From JAGNLM01 sp964439835 (GTDB taxonomy: Bacteria; Pseudomonadota; Gammaproteobacteria; JAABTG01), in assembly GCA_964439835.1 (NCBI GenBank), contig CAYTPQ010000001.1:1-64000 (forward strand): DNA of 64,000 nucleotides, written 5' to 3'. The notes under the pieces were generated by a model that made no database searches, was not told the DNA's origin, and saw nothing but the letters and a program-made list of their open reading frames with translations. A program made the position numbers and the translations under genes. Below, in pieces: positions 61,951 through 64,000 of this stretch (the first letter of the stretch is position 1; every line of letters begins with the position of its first letter).

Positions 61951-61975
61951 GATTTCGGCCTGCGCCGGAATGACG
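61951..61975. repeat. Short REP-like palindrome, copy 2
   Basis: GATTTCGGCCTGCGCCGGAA then TGACG is the reverse-oriented relative of the copy at 25066-25093. It lies between two convergent genes. Confidence 0.4.
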
Positions 61976-61997
61976 ACCTGGCCCCTACCGCGTCTCC

Positions 61998-62660
61998 TTA
62001 TAGATCACCGGGCTTCACGGCGCCGGTCTTCAGGGCGCGGAAGCGTTGCAGGTCGCTCGCGAACTTCGTGCGGATCTCCTCCTGCTCCCGGCGCTGGTCC
62101 TGAACGAACTGGCGGTGCTCGGCGAGCTGGCGCTCGACCCGTTCCAGGTCCTCCCGCAGGGCAGCGGACATGCCCTTGCCGGCCCGCTCCTCCTGGGCGG
62201 CCTGCTCCTGGAGCTGGCGGCGGCTCTTCTCCAGGTCGGCCACGCGGCTCTCCAGCAGCCGGATGCGCGACTCGATCACCCCGACCTTGCCGTCGCGGGT
62301 GAGGACCAGGTCGTCTTCGGTGGTGAAGGTATGGAGCAGCACCCGGTCCTGGGCCACCCGCTCGGATACCTTCTGACGCTGTAACTGCTCGACTTCTGCC
62401 TGCTGACGCTCGGCCTCGATCTCCTCCGGCGTCTTCGCGCGGTCCACCTCACGCACCGCACCGGAGCGGCTGACCCGCGAGTGCCCGCCCTGGGAGTACT
62501 CGGGGGGAACCACGTTGCCGCACTCCCGCAGGCCGTCCTTGTTCGTCCAGCACTTGATAGGCGGGCCGGCCGGCCCCGTACCCGCCCCTGCGCCGGGCAG
62601 GCTGAAACTGGCCAGCACCAGCAGACCGATGGCCGGGGCCCAGGCACGCGTCGGGTTCAT
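61998..62660 (-). CDS. Exported DUF4124-like coiled-coil protein
   Basis: The 220-aa protein has a signal peptide (APAIGLLVLASFSLPGAGAG) and a DUF4124-like start (IKCWTNKDGLRECGNVVPPE). A long charged coiled coil follows (KTPEEIEAERQQAEVEQLQR and SRIRLLESRVADLEKSRRQL). It is probably periplasmic; its role is unknown. It lies 69 bases from pyrE on the same strand, downstream of it. Confidence 0.82.
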   Translation of the reverse strand: MNPTRAWAPAIGLLVLASFSLPGAGAGTGPAGPPIKCWTNKDGLRECGNVVPPEYSQGGHSRVSRSGAVREVDRAKTPEEIEAERQQAEVEQLQRQKVSERVAQDRVLLHTFTTEDDLVLTRDGKVGVIESRIRLLESRVADLEKSRRQLQEQAAQEERAGKGMSAALREDLERVERQLAEHRQFVQDQRREQEEIRTKFASDLQRFRALKTGAVKPGDL

Positions 62661-62729
62661 TGGAGGGTCCTCAAACGCTCGACGCCAGGTAGTCGGCAGC
62701 CCACGGCCTCCTTTGAGCCCCCTCGAAAC

Positions 62730-63371
62730 TTAGGTCCCGTACTGCTTCCGGTAGGCCCTGACCTCCTCCAACACCTGCTCCATCTCCGGTCGACCCTCGA
62801 GCCACCGCACCAGGTGCTCGAGCGCGACGATGCTGCGCACCGGCACGCCGAACCGGGACTCGACCTCAGCCACCGCGGACTGGCTGCCGCTGCCCCGCTC
62901 CTGGCGGTCCAGGGCGATGCAGACCCCGGCGACCGTCGCCCCCGCCGACTCGATCAGGGCGACCGACTCGCGCACCGAGGTGCCGGCGGAAATCACGTCG
63001 TCCAGGATCAGGACCCGCCCGGCGAGCGCGGCACCGACCACCTGGCCACCCTCGCCGTGGTCCTTGGCCTCCTTGCGGTTGAAGGCAAAGGGCAGGTCCC
63101 GGCCGTGCTCGTCGGCCAGTGCGACCGCCGTCGCCGCCACCAATGGGATGCCTTTGTAGGCGGGCCCGAACAGCATGTCGAAGTCCACGCCCCAGTCCAC
63201 GATCGCTCGGGCATAGGAGCGGCCGAGCTGCGCCAGGGCAGCCCCGGTGTTGAACAGGCCGGTGTTGAAGAAGTAGGGGCTCTGGCGCCCGGACTTCAGG
63301 GTAAACTGCCCGAACTGCAGGACCTTGCGGCCCAGGGCGAACTCCACGAACTCGGTCTGATAGCTCTTCAT
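62730..63371 (-). CDS. pyrE: Orotate phosphoribosyltransferase
   Basis: PyrE adds phosphoribose to orotate in UMP synthesis. The 213-aa protein starts MKSYQTEFVEFALGRKVLQF and has FTLKSGRQSPYFFNTGLFN, FGPAYKGIPLV, FAFNRKEAKDHGEGG and the PRPP loop VLILDDVISAGTSVRE. ATG 63371. Confidence 0.97.
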   Translation of the reverse strand: MKSYQTEFVEFALGRKVLQFGQFTLKSGRQSPYFFNTGLFNTGAALAQLGRSYARAIVDWGVDFDMLFGPAYKGIPLVAATAVALADEHGRDLPFAFNRKEAKDHGEGGQVVGAALAGRVLILDDVISAGTSVRESVALIESAGATVAGVCIALDRQERGSGSQSAVAEVESRFGVPVRSIVALEHLVRWLEGRPEMEQVLEEVRAYRKQYGT

Positions 63372-63515
63372 GGCGGCCTCGCCGAACCCTCGCGCAGAGT
63401 CTACCCGATGGGCGCAGCCCGGGAGCGGCCGCGAAGGACGCGCCGAGGGCAAGGGCGTAACGGCCCGGTAGGCCGTCGTCTGATCGCGCCCGCGGGTTGA
63501 CCGCCGGAGCTTCCC

Positions 63516-64000
63516 ATGCCCGATCCCCTGCAGCTTCTCTCGGCCGCGCTGGTGGGACTCCTCGGCGCCGTGCACTGCGCGGGGATGTGCGGGGGGATCG
63601 TCGGGGCGCTCGCCTTCACCCTGCCCCAGGAGGTCCGCGGCTCATTGACGCGGATGCTGCCATACCTCCTCGCCTACAACGCCGGCCGGGTCTCGAGCTA
63701 TGTCCTCGCCGGCGCGGCGTTTGGCGGGCTCGGGGCCGCGGCAGTCGGAGGCCTGGGCGGGCTCAAGGCGGCCGAGGCGACGCTGTCGGTGCTGGCAGGC
63801 CTGTTCATGGTCGCCCTCGGCCTGTACCTGGCCGGCTGGTGGCGGGGCCTGGCCCATCTGGAACAGGTCGGCGGCCGACTCTGGCGACGCTTGGAGCCGG
63901 TCGGCCGACGCCTGCTCCCCGTGCGCTCGACCCGGGACGCCTGGCTGCTCGGCCTGATCTGGGGCTGGCTGCCCTGCGGGCTCGTCTACAGCGTGCTCGT
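63516..64000 (+). CDS. Sulfite exporter TauE/SafE-family membrane protein (cut by window end)
   Basis: The visible 161 residues have LSAALVGLLGAVHCAGMCGG, where the HCxGMCGG motif is typical of the UreH-like TauE/SafE group often linked to cytochrome oxidase maturation or copper handling. Further helices are LAYNAGRVSSYVLAGAAF and LSVLAGLFMVALGLYLAG, then LGLIWGWLPCGLVYSVLV. ATG 63516 is divergent from pyrE. The 3' end lies outside. Confidence 0.85.
   Translation, partial: MPDPLQLLSAALVGLLGAVHCAGMCGGIVGALAFTLPQEVRGSLTRMLPYLLAYNAGRVSSYVLAGAAFGGLGAAAVGGLGGLKAAEATLSVLAGLFMVALGLYLAGWWRGLAHLEQVGGRLWRRLEPVGRRLLPVRSTRDAWLLGLIWGWLPCGLVYSVL

Overview
The window is a chromosomal contig from a high-G+C gammaproteobacterium. 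The gammaproteobacterial signatures are slmA, rsd (algQ), an argH/algZ-algR neighbourhood, the rpsU-yqeY-dnaG-rpoD macromolecular-synthesis operon and a radC-rpmB-rpmG / coaBC-dut-algC-argB block. The Acidithiobacillus-type glutamate-cysteine ligase, a FolM-like pteridine reductase, a hydrogenase maturation protease and very high G+C point to Chromatiales or Ectothiorhodospiraceae-like sulfur bacteria. That placement is inference; no rRNA is present. The first ~90 bases are G/C homopolymer, which looks like a poor contig end.

Layout. 1-7.4 kb: lptF (open at the contig edge) divergent from pepA-holC-(unknown)-valS, then a small Cys protein. 7.5-11.5 kb: a Tat-exported Fe superoxide dismutase, rlmJ, and argH followed by a 40-codon ORF and an orphan hydrogenase maturation protease. 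11.5-13.2 kb: a toxin-antitoxin hotspot with one intact PIN/RHH pair and one decayed ParDE-like pair. 13.2-20.1 kb: algZ-algR, gshA, rsmE, bioA, rsd and a MerR-family regulator. 20.2-26.8 kb: a small exported protein, ubiG, a His-rich exported protein, a HAD nucleotidase, trmB, a response regulator plus MBL-fold pair on the opposite strand, and thiS-thiG. 27-30.1 kb: a glycine-zipper protein, a RelE/RelB-type pair whose toxin is frameshifted, then the most unusual part of the window. 30-45.5 kb: tRNA-Gly, a rhodanese, a secreted esterase-like protein, a VC0807-type membrane protein, tRNA-Ile2, rpoD-dnaG-yqeY-rpsU, tsaD, plsY, folB-folK-NUDIX-pteridine reductase, a MidA-like methyltransferase, cca and an NDUFA9-like dehydrogenase. 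45.6-54.1 kb: hisI-hisE-tatA-tatB-tatC, a four-gene Gld-like ABC export operon with a NUDIX gene, and a fatty-acid desaturase ending in a strong bidirectional terminator. 54.1-64 kb: rpmG-rpmB, radC, coaBC-dut-algC-argB-slmA-M48 hydrolase, a DUF4124-like coiled-coil protein, pyrE and a TauE/SafE membrane protein cut by the window end.

Most of the window is ordinary housekeeping sequence in conserved order. The exception is 27953-30095. Two 289-base arms, identical by my base-by-base comparison except for one position, face each other as an inverted repeat. Each arm contains the promoter and first 51 nt of tRNA-Gly(CCC). They tightly enclose about 1.56 kb of A/T-richer DNA with two ORFs that I cannot assign. 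The right arm runs into the intact tRNA. The left arm ends in a truncated tRNA and points its duplicated promoter at the decayed toxin-antitoxin pair. This is the best candidate here for an undescribed mobile or invertible cassette, but an assembly artefact must be excluded first.
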